Source: UBA3537 sp038106885
GTDB lineage: Bacteria > Bacteroidota > Bacteroidia > Flavobacteriales > Flavobacteriaceae
Length of the DNA stretch: 10,102 bases
Assembly (NCBI GenBank): GCA_038106885.1
Contig: JAYNFX010000044.1
Span: forward strand, 1-10,102
Direction of reading: 5' to 3'
The notes under the pieces were generated by a model. The model ran no database searches. It saw nothing but the letters and a program-made list of their open reading frames with translations, and was not told where the DNA came from. This document shows, piece after piece, positions 1 to 6,775 of the stretch. The stretch's first letter is position 1. Each line of letters begins with the position of its first letter. Position numbers and translations under genes: made by a program.

Positions 1-155
1 TTATCTAAAATACTTTGTTTAGCTTTAAATGGATTTTGTGGAGTAACAACGCACCAAATTTGATCTAAGTCAGTATATTCTGCAAAGTGATTTGCAATTA
101 TCAAATGACCCACGTGAATTGGATTAAACGTTCCAAAATAAAGACCAACTTTCAT
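1..155 (-). CDS. nadD: Nicotinate-nucleotide adenylyltransferase, N-terminal part (cut by window edge)
   Basis: Fifty-one complete N-terminal codons are present; the rest lies beyond the left edge. The product would transfer AMP from ATP to nicotinate mononucleotide, giving deamido-NAD in cytoplasmic NAD synthesis. The visible sequence starts MKVGLYFGTFNPIHVGHL, the nucleotidyltransferase signature with the HxGH ATP-binding motif at residues 14-17. A later TPQNPFK segment (38-44) resembles the SPxNPxK region of bacterial NadD proteins. The ATG at 153-155 lies 13 bases after the gmk stop codon, so nadD is probably the third gene of a yicC-gmk-nadD transcript. Other nucleotidyltransferases (CoaD, for example) share the HxGH motif, but the PQNPFK segment and the gmk neighbour favour NadD. 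Length and C-terminus cannot be judged. Confidence 0.88.
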   Translation of the reverse strand, partial: MKVGLYFGTFNPIHVGHLIIANHFAEYTDLDQIWCVVTPQNPFKAKQSILD

Positions 156-168
156 CAATAGATTAGGT

Positions 169-753
169 TTAAGATTTTATAAAGTCTAACACAATATTAC
201 GAGCTTCTTTTTGAGCACTTTTTAAAATTTTATTTTCTATCACAAGATCAAAAAGATCTGCAGTAGCCATCTCGGCAGAAGCTTTTGAAATCCTCATATT
301 AATTTTATTTTCTGTTTCTGTTTTACGCTTTTTTAATCGAATTTTTAATTCGTCAATACTTGGAGGTTTTACAAAAATAGCAATTGTGTCTTCCGGATAC
401 TTTCTTTTTATGCGTAATCCTCCAGAAACATCAATATCAAATATGACATGTTTCCCAAGCCCCCATATGCGTTCAACTTCTGATTTTAGTGTTCCATAAA
501 AGTTATCGCGATAAACTTCTTCCCACTCTAGAAATGAATCACTTTTTATATGTGATTTAAATTCATCAGTTGACAAAAAATAATAATCTTCTCCATTTAT
601 TTCTTCACCTCTTTTTTCTCTTGACGTGGCAGAAATTGAAAAACCTAAATTCAATTCATCTTGCTCAACTAAGTACTTAACGATCGAAGTTTTGCCTGCG
701 CCAGAAGGTGCTGAAAATACAATTAGCTTACCGTTAAAATTATTACAGGACAT
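169..753 (-). CDS. gmk: Guanylate kinase
   Basis: This 194-residue protein has the usual length for bacterial guanylate kinase, the cytoplasmic enzyme that phosphorylates GMP to GDP with ATP. The P-loop SAPSGAGKT is at residues 14-22, with Ala where many homologues have the first Gly; Lys21 would contact ATP phosphates. The GMP-binding region follows at 42-60 (SATSREKRGEEINGEDYYF), with Arg46, Arg49 and Tyr58 in the places expected of guanine and phosphate contacts. The lid region with ERIWG and FDIDVSGG lies near residues 94-112, and a basic RLKKRKTET segment near 138-146 supplies the lid arginines. The start ATG overlaps the end of yicC by 11 bases, which suggests translational coupling. 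No Shine-Dalgarno is apparent. Identity is secure from motifs, length and context. Confidence 0.96.
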   Translation of the reverse strand: MSCNNFNGKLIVFSAPSGAGKTSIVKYLVEQDELNLGFSISATSREKRGEEINGEDYYFLSTDEFKSHIKSDSFLEWEEVYRDNFYGTLKSEVERIWGLGKHVIFDIDVSGGLRIKRKYPEDTIAIFVKPPSIDELKIRLKKRKTETENKINMRISKASAEMATADLFDLVIENKILKSAQKEARNIVLDFIKS

Positions 754-1603
754 TGAGTAATTGTTCTTTAATTTTTTCTAATTCGTCTTTCATTTGAACT
801 ACTATTTTTTGCATTGGGGCGTAGTTTGCTTTTGAGCCTATTGTATTTATTTCACGACCTATTTCTTGAGCTATAAACCCTAATTTTTTTCCATTAGATT
901 GGTTTTGATTTAATGTTTTAAAAAAGTAATCTAAATGATTATCAAGTCGAATCTTTTCTTCATTTATATCAAGTTTTTCAATGTAATAAATTAACTCTTG
1001 TTCAAATCGGTTCTGATCAATTTTTTCCTTTAATTCTAAAACTGACTTAGTTAACCGCTCTCTAACTTTCTTAATCCTTTCTGGGTCAATCTCAACAGCT
1101 TTTTTTAGAAGAGATTTAATATTATTTAAGCGATTGGAAAAATCACTGTAAAGGGCTTTTCCTTCGTCTTTACGATAATTTTCTATTTTGTTTAAAGCGT
1201 CTTCAGCGCCACTAATGATCAATGACCATTCTTGTTCATCGATCTCTTCTTTTTCAGCACTAACAGAATCGGGCATTTTAATAGCCATTTTTAATAAATC
1301 TAAATTTCGTCCACCCCCAGATATATTACTTAACTGATCCATATAGTTTTTGACAATAGAAGTGTTAATTTTTGTTGGATTTTTTGCTTTTTCAATATCA
1401 ACATAAAACGAAACATCTATTTTACCTCGCTTTAAGCGTGATCCAATAATTTTACGAAGCTCAAGTTCTTTTGGCCTATAATCGTTAGGCATTCTCACGT
1501 TAAGATCAAGCGACTTGCTATTGAGAGATTTTATTTCTATTCTTACGGTTTTGGCGTTAAGCTCTAAAACTACCTTTCCATAACCAGTCATTGAGTATAT
1601 CAT
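743..1603 (-). CDS. yicC: YicC/YloC-family endoribonuclease
   Basis: The 286-residue protein matches the YicC/YloC family in length and at both ends. It begins MIYSMTGYGK, the family's characteristic N-terminus, which fixes the start. The YicC-like N-terminal domain covers roughly residues 1-155. The DUF1732-type C-terminal domain covers roughly 205-286 and carries EEKIRLDNHLDYF, GKKLGFIAQEIGREINTIG and a lysine- and glutamate-rich terminal helix. The middle (about 135-205) is charged and likely helical or coiled coil. Known family members (B. subtilis YloC, E. coli YicC) are reported endoribonucleases involved in RNA and small-RNA turnover; that role is inferred here. The gene overlaps gmk by 11 bases. 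A candidate promoter lies just upstream at 1627-1658. Confidence 0.93.
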   Translation of the reverse strand: MIYSMTGYGKVVLELNAKTVRIEIKSLNSKSLDLNVRMPNDYRPKELELRKIIGSRLKRGKIDVSFYVDIEKAKNPTKINTSIVKNYMDQLSNISGGGRNLDLLKMAIKMPDSVSAEKEEIDEQEWSLIISGAEDALNKIENYRKDEGKALYSDFSNRLNNIKSLLKKAVEIDPERIKKVRERLTKSVLELKEKIDQNRFEQELIYYIEKLDINEEKIRLDNHLDYFFKTLNQNQSNGKKLGFIAQEIGREINTIGSKANYAPMQKIVVQMKDELEKIKEQLLNVL

Positions 1604-1626
1604 TTTTTACTACTTACAATATGATT

Positions 1627-1658
1627 CAAAGATACAGAAAAGCGGTAATTATTTGAAA
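1627..1658 (-). promoter_or_regulatory. Candidate Bacteroidota-type promoter for yicC-gmk-nadD
   Basis: On the minus strand, TATCTTTG at 1634-1627 is an exact match to the TAnnTTTG -7 box of Bacteroidota primary sigma factor promoters. Twenty bases further upstream, TTTC at 1658-1655 is a three-of-four match to the TTTG -33 element. The -7 box ends 23 bases before the yicC ATG, implying a leader of about 15 bases. The promoter overlaps the last codons of the upstream acyltransferase gene. This was read by eye against the known consensus; no start site has been mapped. Confidence 0.55.
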
Positions 1659-2776
1659 GGGCTATGTTGCTTGAAGCTTTTGATTTGTATTTTTCTAAGA
1701 AAAGGGCGAATTAATAGGTTAATAAATCTGTTTTTATGCTTAATATAGCATGTTAATTTAACCGGCCTAGCTCCAATGGTACTTTTAATTTCAGATGCTG
1801 TACGACCTAGATTTATTCGTTTGACTTTAAATTTAATTCCAAGGCGAACATAGTCATTTAGAATCCTTGGATATATTGAGTGTAATTTATTTAGTGAGTA
1901 ATTCAAGCCGATAAAATGAGCGTCTAAGCTTTTATTATTTTTTAGTGCAGATAAAAATCCAACCAATTCGCCTTCAAGAAAGTAACCTTTTACTATAAAA
2001 TTGTTTTTAAATTTGGATTTTAGCTTTACATAGGTGTCCAGGTTTAAAACTTGGGCATTGAAATTTGCATTATCAATGGTGTTTTGGTAAAGACTTTGCA
2101 ATTGATCTTGAAAATTTTCGATATCAGTTTTTGATAATAATTTGCTCTTTAATTTTTCGCTGTTGGTATCTGCTTTGTTTGCTTTAATGCGATATTTAGA
2201 TTTAAGTGCGTTTTTATAATCTTCAAAACTTTTCCATTTTTCGTTCAAGTAGATAAGCATATTAGGTTCAACATTAATATTTGTATACCCATAGTTTTCA
2301 AATCCCTTGGAGTAGATTAAGCTGCTATTTTCAAAATCTTTTATAAAAATTGCGTGCAATGGCTTTATCGTTTTTTTAATATTATCAAGGGCAATTGCAA
2401 CATGATTTATAATGCTTTTTTGTTTTTTATCATCTGAAAAGCATATTCCATACTCACCACTTAAGAAAATATTACCACAAAACAAGATTTTGATATGATC
2501 ATTGCAAAAAAACATATTTAGTATTTTTCTCATAAGAGAAGATACTTTTATGTTTTTTAAAATTACATCTACACTAAGTTTAATAATCTGTACAACAGCA
2601 ATAGCTTTTGGATTTCCATCTTCAGAAATACAAACATATCGCATATCTATATTTGGATTTGAGTATTCAAAACTACCTAGAACAGGCTTGTTAAAGTAAA
2701 TATTATTTTCACTGTTAATCTTTTTTAAAAAATCTGATTCTAAATCAGCGATGGTATCGTGAACTTTAATGATCAA
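1649..2776 (-). CDS. GNAT/FemAB-like acyltransferase, substrate unknown
   Basis: This 375-residue soluble, basic protein is not one I can name. Its C-terminal half resembles the acyltransferase fold of the GNAT/Acetyltransf_6 (FemAB-like) group. It has an LKSKYRIKANKA segment at 191-202, beta strands with GYFLEGELVGFLSAL at 264-278, a helix at about 300-313, and the closing motif INLGRTASEIKSTIGARP at 321-338. The N-terminal half (1-175) has alternating strands and may be a degenerate second acyltransferase lobe, as in FemAB-type proteins. The only start at the expected place is TTG at 2774-2776; the first in-frame ATG is at residue 45 and would cut into the N-terminal lobe. The reading frame is the same as that of the upstream transporter gene, separated by its TAG stop and two codons. 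A role in acylating an amine on a peptide, sugar or lipid is a family-level guess only. Confidence 0.6.
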   Translation of the reverse strand: MIIKVHDTIADLESDFLKKINSENNIYFNKPVLGSFEYSNPNIDMRYVCISEDGNPKAIAVVQIIKLSVDVILKNIKVSSLMRKILNMFFCNDHIKILFCGNIFLSGEYGICFSDDKKQKSIINHVAIALDNIKKTIKPLHAIFIKDFENSSLIYSKGFENYGYTNINVEPNMLIYLNEKWKSFEDYKNALKSKYRIKANKADTNSEKLKSKLLSKTDIENFQDQLQSLYQNTIDNANFNAQVLNLDTYVKLKSKFKNNFIVKGYFLEGELVGFLSALKNNKSLDAHFIGLNYSLNKLHSIYPRILNDYVRLGIKFKVKRINLGRTASEIKSTIGARPVKLTCYIKHKNRFINLLIRPFLRKIQIKSFKQHSPFK

Positions 2777-2782
2777 AAGATG

Positions 2783-3661
2783 CTATTTTTTAGATACTAA
2801 ATATACACCAATAAAAATTAAAGTAGCCGCACTTACTTTAATCATATCTAATCTATCACTCCCCATTATTATTGCAAAAATTCCTGCAAAAATTGGTTGT
2901 AAATATAAAAATGTACTAACTGTTGTAGCTTTTAAATTTGTAAGCGCTAGGGGGTTTAAAAAATATGTGCCAAATGTTGCAAAAAGAATCACGAATGTCA
3001 CAGAGAACCATATGTAGTTAGGTAAATTAGTCCAGTCCACAATAGCAAGTTCTTGATATCCAAAAGGAATAACCATCAATGACCCAAATAAAAACAGCCA
3101 TTTGATAAAGTCCAAAGGGTGGTATTTATTAGTTAATTTTTTTATTAGAATTAAATAGTAACTGTATGATGCAGCATTAATGAAGATCAAGAAGTTGCCG
3201 AGTAAAATATTGTTTCCGGTTTCAGAGCTCTGTCCGTAAAGACTTAGCACCAGCGCACCACATAATCCTAAACTAATTCCAAAAACTTTGGTTTTATTTA
3301 TCTTCTCATTTAATAAAATTGCAGATAATACAAGTACGATTATAGGTACAGTAATCATAATAACAGATCCATTTATTGGAGTTGTATATTGTAAACCTTT
3401 GAAAAATGTTAGCATATTTAAAGCCACACCAAAAAATGCAGCTTTAATTAATTTAGAAAAGTCTTTTAATTCAATTTTTTTTGATGAGCCAAACAGCGAA
3501 ACAATCCAAAATAACGCTCCAGCTAAAGTGACTCTTAGAACAATAAATCCAAATGGCATTATGTGTCCCCCATCAATTACATCATTCGCAAAAGTGAATG
3601 TAACTCCGTAGAATAATTGCACCAGTACAAGAGCAAATAGCGCTAAATATCTACTTTTCAT
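2783..3661 (-). CDS. EamA-family (DMT superfamily) transporter
   Basis: This is a 292-residue hydrophobic protein with about ten membrane-spanning segments in two homologous halves, the normal size and layout for a 10-TMS DMT/EamA inner-membrane permease. The first EamA repeat covers about residues 7-140 and ends with a PIIVLVLSAILLNEK segment at 106-120. The second covers about 155-290 and has the matching YLQPIFAGIFAIIMGSDRL at 253-271. Both correspond to the conserved Pro...E/D region that closes each EamA repeat. The substrate cannot be read from sequence; family members export amino acids, nucleosides or other metabolites. The ATG overlaps the end of the upstream ArsC-like gene by 11 bases, and the downstream acyltransferase starts 6 bases after the stop, so the three are probably co-transcribed. 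Confidence 0.88.
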   Translation of the reverse strand: MKSRYLALFALVLVQLFYGVTFTFANDVIDGGHIMPFGFIVLRVTLAGALFWIVSLFGSSKKIELKDFSKLIKAAFFGVALNMLTFFKGLQYTTPINGSVIMITVPIIVLVLSAILLNEKINKTKVFGISLGLCGALVLSLYGQSSETGNNILLGNFLIFINAASYSYYLILIKKLTNKYHPLDFIKWLFLFGSLMVIPFGYQELAIVDWTNLPNYIWFSVTFVILFATFGTYFLNPLALTNLKATTVSTFLYLQPIFAGIFAIIMGSDRLDMIKVSAATLIFIGVYLVSKK

Positions 3662-4010
3662 TACTTATCGCTATTTTGACTCTTTCAATTGTTTTTGAGC
3701 TATTTCCAATAAAAATTTCCTGGCCATAGACAATTACTGGTCTTTTTAAAAATGTATAGTGCTCAAGTATGTAGTTTCTGTAGTCCCTTTCACTTAGTTT
3801 TTCATTTTTCAACCCCATTTCTTTATATAACTTAGCCCTTCTACTGAACAAGTCTTCATAGCTACCTGCAATTGATTTAAGTTTTTCTAAATCTTCAGCT
3901 GTTAAAGGAGTTTCTTTTATGTCCTGAATTTGAAAATCTGATGATAAGTTTAAAGATTTTAATATTCTCTGACAGGTGCTGCAAGTTTTGAGAAAATAGA
4001 TTTTTTTCAT
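3651..4010 (-). CDS. ArsC/Spx-family thioredoxin-fold protein
   Basis: This 119-residue protein has the length and layout of the ArsC/Spx/YffB family of cytoplasmic thioredoxin-like proteins. The N-terminal strand leads into a CSTC motif (Cys10 and Cys13), the same place as the Spx redox CxxC. A middle helical region has LFSRRAKLYKE at 54-64. Near the C-terminus, FLKRPVIV (87-94) matches the conserved R-P of the family, followed by IGNSSKTIER. The family includes glutaredoxin-dependent arsenate reductases, the RNA polymerase-binding regulator Spx and members of unknown role. No other arsenic-resistance genes are nearby, so arsenate reduction is not supported by context. It is the first gene of the leftward three-gene group, overlapping the transporter gene by 11 bases. 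Family placement is confident; function is not. Confidence 0.85.
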   Translation of the reverse strand: MKKIYFLKTCSTCQRILKSLNLSSDFQIQDIKETPLTAEDLEKLKSIAGSYEDLFSRRAKLYKEMGLKNEKLSERDYRNYILEHYTFLKRPVIVYGQEIFIGNSSKTIERVKIAISNEK

Positions 4011-4031
4011 TGGATTGATTCGTTATTTTTA

Positions 4032-4058
4032 CAAAGAAAATCATTTCCGAACAAACAA
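4032..4058 (-). promoter_or_regulatory. Weak candidate promoter for the arsC-like/EamA/acyltransferase group
   Basis: On the minus strand, TTTCTTTG at 4039-4032 matches the TAnnTTTG -7 box at five of its six fixed positions. It ends 21 bases before the ArsC-like ATG, the same distance seen for the candidate yicC and glutamate dehydrogenase boxes. A TTG at 4058-4056 lies 16 bases upstream, shorter than the usual spacer of about 19-21. It sits in the 63-base gap shared with the divergent PLP-enzyme gene. Confidence 0.3.
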
Positions 4059-4073
4059 TAAATTAAAGTTTCA

Positions 4074-5216
4074 ATGAAATTTAATACTAAGACGATTCAT
4101 GGAGGTCAGTCACCAGATAAGGCTTTTGGATCTGTGATGCCTCCCATTTATCAAACATCTACTTATGCTCAAACAACTCCTGGAGGGCACAAAGGATATG
4201 AATATTCTAGAACTCATAACCCTACCAGAAATGCTCTTGAAAATTCTTTTGCTAGCATAGAAAACGGGAATTATGGATTAGCATTTGGGTCAGGTCTAGC
4301 AGCTATTGATGCTGTCATTAAGTTATTAAGTCCTGGTGATGAAGTTATATCAACTAATGATCTGTATGGAGGCACATACAGGCTTTTTACAAAGGTTTTT
4401 GAAAAATTTAATATCAAGTTTCATTTTGTTGGTATGGAAAATATCAGCCATATTGAATCATGCATCAATTCAAAAACTAAATTAATTTGGGTTGAAACTC
4501 CAACTAATCCAATGTTAAATATTATTGATATTAAAGCAGTTTCTAATATTGCAAAAAAACATAATATACTTTTATCAGTAGATAATACTTTTGCAACTCC
4601 ATACCTTCAAAAACCTCTAGATTTAGGTGCAGATATTGTAATGCACTCGGCTACAAAGTATCTTGGCGGACATAGCGATGTGGTAATGGGAGCCTTAGTT
4701 GTTAAAGATAAAGACTTAGCAGATCAGCTGTATTTTATTCAAAATGCAAGTGGAGCAGTGTGTGGGCCTCAAGACAGTTTTCTAGTTTTAAGAGGGATTA
4801 AAACTCTTCATGTTCGAATGCAAAGGCATTGTGAAAATGGTCTTTTAGTTGCAACTTTTTTAGAATCTCATCCTATGGTAGAAAAAGTGTATTGGCCAGG
4901 TCTTAAAACTCATCCAAATTATTCTATAGCTGCTACTCAAATGAAAGATTTTGGAGGTATGCTATCGTTTACTACTAAAGGGAATAATTTTAGTGAGGCT
5001 ATTAAAGTTGTTGAGAGACTTAAGGTATTTACTCTAGCTGAGTCTCTTGGAGGGGTTGAATCCTTAGCTGGACACCCTGCAAGTATGACACATGCTAGTA
5101 TCCCAAAACAAGAACGCGAAAAAACAGGTGTAGTGGATTCTTTGATTCGTTTGAGTGTAGGAATTGAAGATGCTGACGATCTTATCGCTGATTTAAAGCA
5201 AGCACTGGAAGGCTAA
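4074..5216 (+). CDS. Cystathionine gamma-synthase/gamma-lyase family PLP enzyme
   Basis: The 380-residue protein is a full-length member of the Cys/Met-metabolism PLP family (fold type I, cytoplasmic, normally tetrameric). Landmarks include GYEYSRTHNPTR at 41-52 (Tyr44 and Arg46 contact the neighbouring subunit's PLP phosphate), DLYGGTYR at 96-103 (Tyr98 stacks on PLP), SVDNTFATP at 168-176 (Asp170 pairs with the pyridine nitrogen) and SATKYLGGHSD at 192-202 with the Schiff-base lysine Lys195. The C-terminal SLGGVESLAGHP and LIRLSVGIED regions are also typical. Cystathionine gamma-synthase (MetB) and cystathionine gamma-lyase (MccB-like) cannot be separated reliably from these motifs, so no symbol is given. 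No other sulfur gene is adjacent. The ATG has no Shine-Dalgarno and lies 63 bases from the divergent ArsC-like start. Confidence 0.92.
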   Translation: MKFNTKTIHGGQSPDKAFGSVMPPIYQTSTYAQTTPGGHKGYEYSRTHNPTRNALENSFASIENGNYGLAFGSGLAAIDAVIKLLSPGDEVISTNDLYGGTYRLFTKVFEKFNIKFHFVGMENISHIESCINSKTKLIWVETPTNPMLNIIDIKAVSNIAKKHNILLSVDNTFATPYLQKPLDLGADIVMHSATKYLGGHSDVVMGALVVKDKDLADQLYFIQNASGAVCGPQDSFLVLRGIKTLHVRMQRHCENGLLVATFLESHPMVEKVYWPGLKTHPNYSIAATQMKDFGGMLSFTTKGNNFSEAIKVVERLKVFTLAESLGGVESLAGHPASMTHASIPKQEREKTGVVDSLIRLSVGIEDADDLIADLKQALEG

Positions 5217-5222
5217 TTTTTG

Positions 5223-5239
5223 AATTATTCGTAATAATT
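5223..5239. repeat. Small AT-only inverted repeat after the PLP-enzyme gene
   Basis: AATTATT and AATAATT flank a CGT loop, giving a perfect 7-base stem that starts 6 bases after the stop codon at 5214-5216. The stem has no G-C pair and no T tract follows directly, so it is at best a weak terminator. The rest of the 114-base gap to glutamate dehydrogenase is AT-rich with only the promoter box noted separately. Confidence 0.25.
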
Positions 5240-5278
5240 TAGCTCTATATGCTTATAAAATTATGATATTAAAATTTT

Positions 5279-5310
5279 TTTAAATTATTTTTAAAGAAAT
5301 CATATATTTG
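5279..5310 (+). promoter_or_regulatory. Candidate Bacteroidota-type promoter for glutamate dehydrogenase
   Basis: TATATTTG at 5303-5310 is an exact match to the TAnnTTTG -7 box, ending 20 bases before the ATG. TTTA at 5279-5282 is a three-of-four match to the TTTG -33 element, with a 20-base spacer. The predicted leader is about 13 bases, AT-rich and without a Shine-Dalgarno. The surrounding sequence is very AT-rich, so a chance match is possible, but spacing and position agree with the candidate yicC promoter. Confidence 0.55.
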
Positions 5311-5330
5311 TATAGTAAATTAAATTTAAG

Positions 5331-6698
5331 ATGATTTTAGAACCCGGTGTAATTAAACAAAAAGTCGAAGGATTTTTAGATTTGGTAAGAGAAAGAAATG
5401 GATCCGAACCAGAATTTCTTCAAGCTGTTGAAGAAGTTGCAGAAACTGTTGTCCCATATATTGTACAAAATGATATATATCATGGGAAAAATATTCTTTT
5501 AAGAATGGTTGAGCCTGAGAGGGCAATAACTTTTAGAGTGAACTGGGTAGATGATAGCGGTGAGATTCAAGTTAACCGTGGTTATAGAATTCAGATGAAT
5601 TCTGCTATTGGGCCATACAAAGGGGGCCTTCGATTTCACCCGTCAGTTAATATGAGTATTTTAAAATTTTTGGCTTTTGAACAGGTTTTTAAAAATAGCT
5701 TAACAACTCTTCCAATGGGTGGAGCAAAAGGAGGAAGTGATTTTGATCCTAAAGGTAAAAGTGATAATGAGATAATGCGATTCTGCCATGCCTTTATGAG
5801 TGAGCTGTTTAGGCACATAGGGCCAAATACTGATGTGCCTGCAGGAGACATAGGAGTCGGAGGCAGAGAGATAGGTTTTTTATTTGGGATGTATAAAAAA
5901 CTTAAAAATGAATTTACAGGTGTTTTAACCGGAAAAGGAGTTACATGGGGTGGTTCATTAATTCGGCCTGAAGCAACTGGATATGGCACTGTTTATTTTG
6001 CTCAAAACATGTTACAAACTAAAGGCGATGATATCAAGAACAAAACAGTTGTAATTTCAGGATCTGGGAATGTTGCTCAATTTGCTGCTGAAAAGATCAT
6101 TCAGCTAGGAGGAAAGGTAATTACATTATCAGACTCTTCAGGGTATGTGTTAGACCCAGATGGAATTGATCAAGCTAAATTAGCTTTTGTAATGGATTTA
6201 AAAAATAATAGGAGAGGCAGAATAAAGGAATATGTAAAATCATATCCAAAGGCAACTTTTTTTGAAGGCAAGACACCATGGGACCAACCATGTGATATTG
6301 CTTTACCGTGTGCTACTCAAAATGAACTTCATGGCTCAGATGCGAAGACCCTTCTTGAAAATGGTTGCATATGTGTTAGTGAAGGTGCAAATATGCCATC
6401 AACAAAAGAGGCAGTTGCGCTTTTTCAATCTGCAAAAATTTTATTTGCACCTGGTAAAGCTTCAAATGCAGGCGGTGTTGCTACTTCTGGGTTAGAAATG
6501 ACCCAAAACTCTCTGAGATATAATTGGAGTCGATCAGAAGTTGATGAAAAGTTAAAAGATATAATGGGGAATATTCATGATAAATGTATTGCTTACGGGA
6601 AAGATGAAAAAACAGGTTACATTGATTATGTCAAAGGGGCTAATATAGCAGGTTTTGTAAAGGTAGCTGATGCTATGCTTGCCCAAGGGATTGTTTGA
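5331..6698 (+). CDS. gdhA: Glutamate dehydrogenase, NADP-type hexameric
   Basis: At 455 residues this is the length of the small hexameric glutamate dehydrogenases that interconvert 2-oxoglutarate plus ammonium and glutamate in the cytoplasm. The substrate domain carries GPYKGGLRFHPSVN (94-107) with Lys97, LPMGGAKGGSDFDP (127-140) with catalytic Lys133, and VPAGDIGVGGREIGF (169-183) with Asp173. The nucleotide-binding domain has GSGNVA at 244-249 and ITLSDSSG at 264-271. The SDSSG segment is like that of E. coli GdhA and suggests NADP(H) preference and a biosynthetic role; cofactor choice is an inference. A clear -7 box lies upstream and a strong terminator begins 23 bases after the stop, so the gene is probably transcribed alone. 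It is intact, with no odd residues in the active site. Confidence 0.95.
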   Translation: MILEPGVIKQKVEGFLDLVRERNGSEPEFLQAVEEVAETVVPYIVQNDIYHGKNILLRMVEPERAITFRVNWVDDSGEIQVNRGYRIQMNSAIGPYKGGLRFHPSVNMSILKFLAFEQVFKNSLTTLPMGGAKGGSDFDPKGKSDNEIMRFCHAFMSELFRHIGPNTDVPAGDIGVGGREIGFLFGMYKKLKNEFTGVLTGKGVTWGGSLIRPEATGYGTVYFAQNMLQTKGDDIKNKTVVISGSGNVAQFAAEKIIQLGGKVITLSDSSGYVLDPDGIDQAKLAFVMDLKNNRRGRIKEYVKSYPKATFFEGKTPWDQPCDIALPCATQNELHGSDAKTLLENGCICVSEGANMPSTKEAVALFQSAKILFAPGKASNAGGVATSGLEMTQNSLRYNWSRSEVDEKLKDIMGNIHDKCIAYGKDEKTGYIDYVKGANIAGFVKVADAMLAQGIV

Positions 6699-6721
6699 CA
6701 ATTTTTAATTTTAGAATATTT

Positions 6722-6755
6722 AAAGAGTTCTCATTTATGAGAACTCTTTTTCTTT
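6722..6755 (+). terminator. Rho-independent-type terminator after gdhA
   Basis: AAAGAGTTCTCA (6722-6733) and TGAGAACTCTTT (6738-6749) form a perfect 12-base stem around a TTTA loop. The right arm runs into a T-rich tract (TTTTTCTTT, 6747-6755). The stem starts 23 bases after the gdhA stop and ends about 20 bases before the next gene's ATG. The A tract at the left arm also gives the minus strand a run of U, though no leftward gene is nearby to use it. Confidence 0.85.
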
Positions 6756-6775
6756 ACACATAATATTCGGTTGAA

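Noticed and set aside
2519..2549. Imperfect inverted repeat AGTATTTTTCTC / AGAGAAGATACT
   Set aside because: It lies within the acyltransferase coding region, contains a gap and a mismatch, and has no T tract; probably chance in AT-rich coding sequence.
2502..3017. Two plus-strand open frames (65 and 82 codons) opposite the acyltransferase and transporter genes
   Set aside because: Both are antisense to real genes, and their composition mirrors the opposite strand in AT-rich sequence.
3288..3611. A 107-codon plus-strand open frame within the EamA gene
   Set aside because: It is antisense to the transporter's membrane segments; the hydrophobic codons opposite explain the open frame.
4024..4031. 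Possible plus-strand -7 box TATTTTTA for the PLP-enzyme gene
   Set aside because: It lacks the final G, lies 42 bases from the ATG unlike the other candidate boxes, and has no TTG at a suitable distance upstream.
4011..4073. SAM riboswitch or other methionine-responsive leader before the PLP-enzyme gene
   Set aside because: The gap is only 63 bases, shared with a divergent promoter, and shows no paired-stem architecture.
5636..5989. A 117-codon open frame on the minus strand inside gdhA
   Set aside because: It lies entirely antisense to a well-conserved part of glutamate dehydrogenase, has a proline-rich composition expected of a shadow frame, and resembles no family.
6262..6495. A 77-codon plus-strand frame in another phase within gdhA
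   Set aside because: It overlaps conserved GDH coding sequence completely and has no family signature or start signal of its own.
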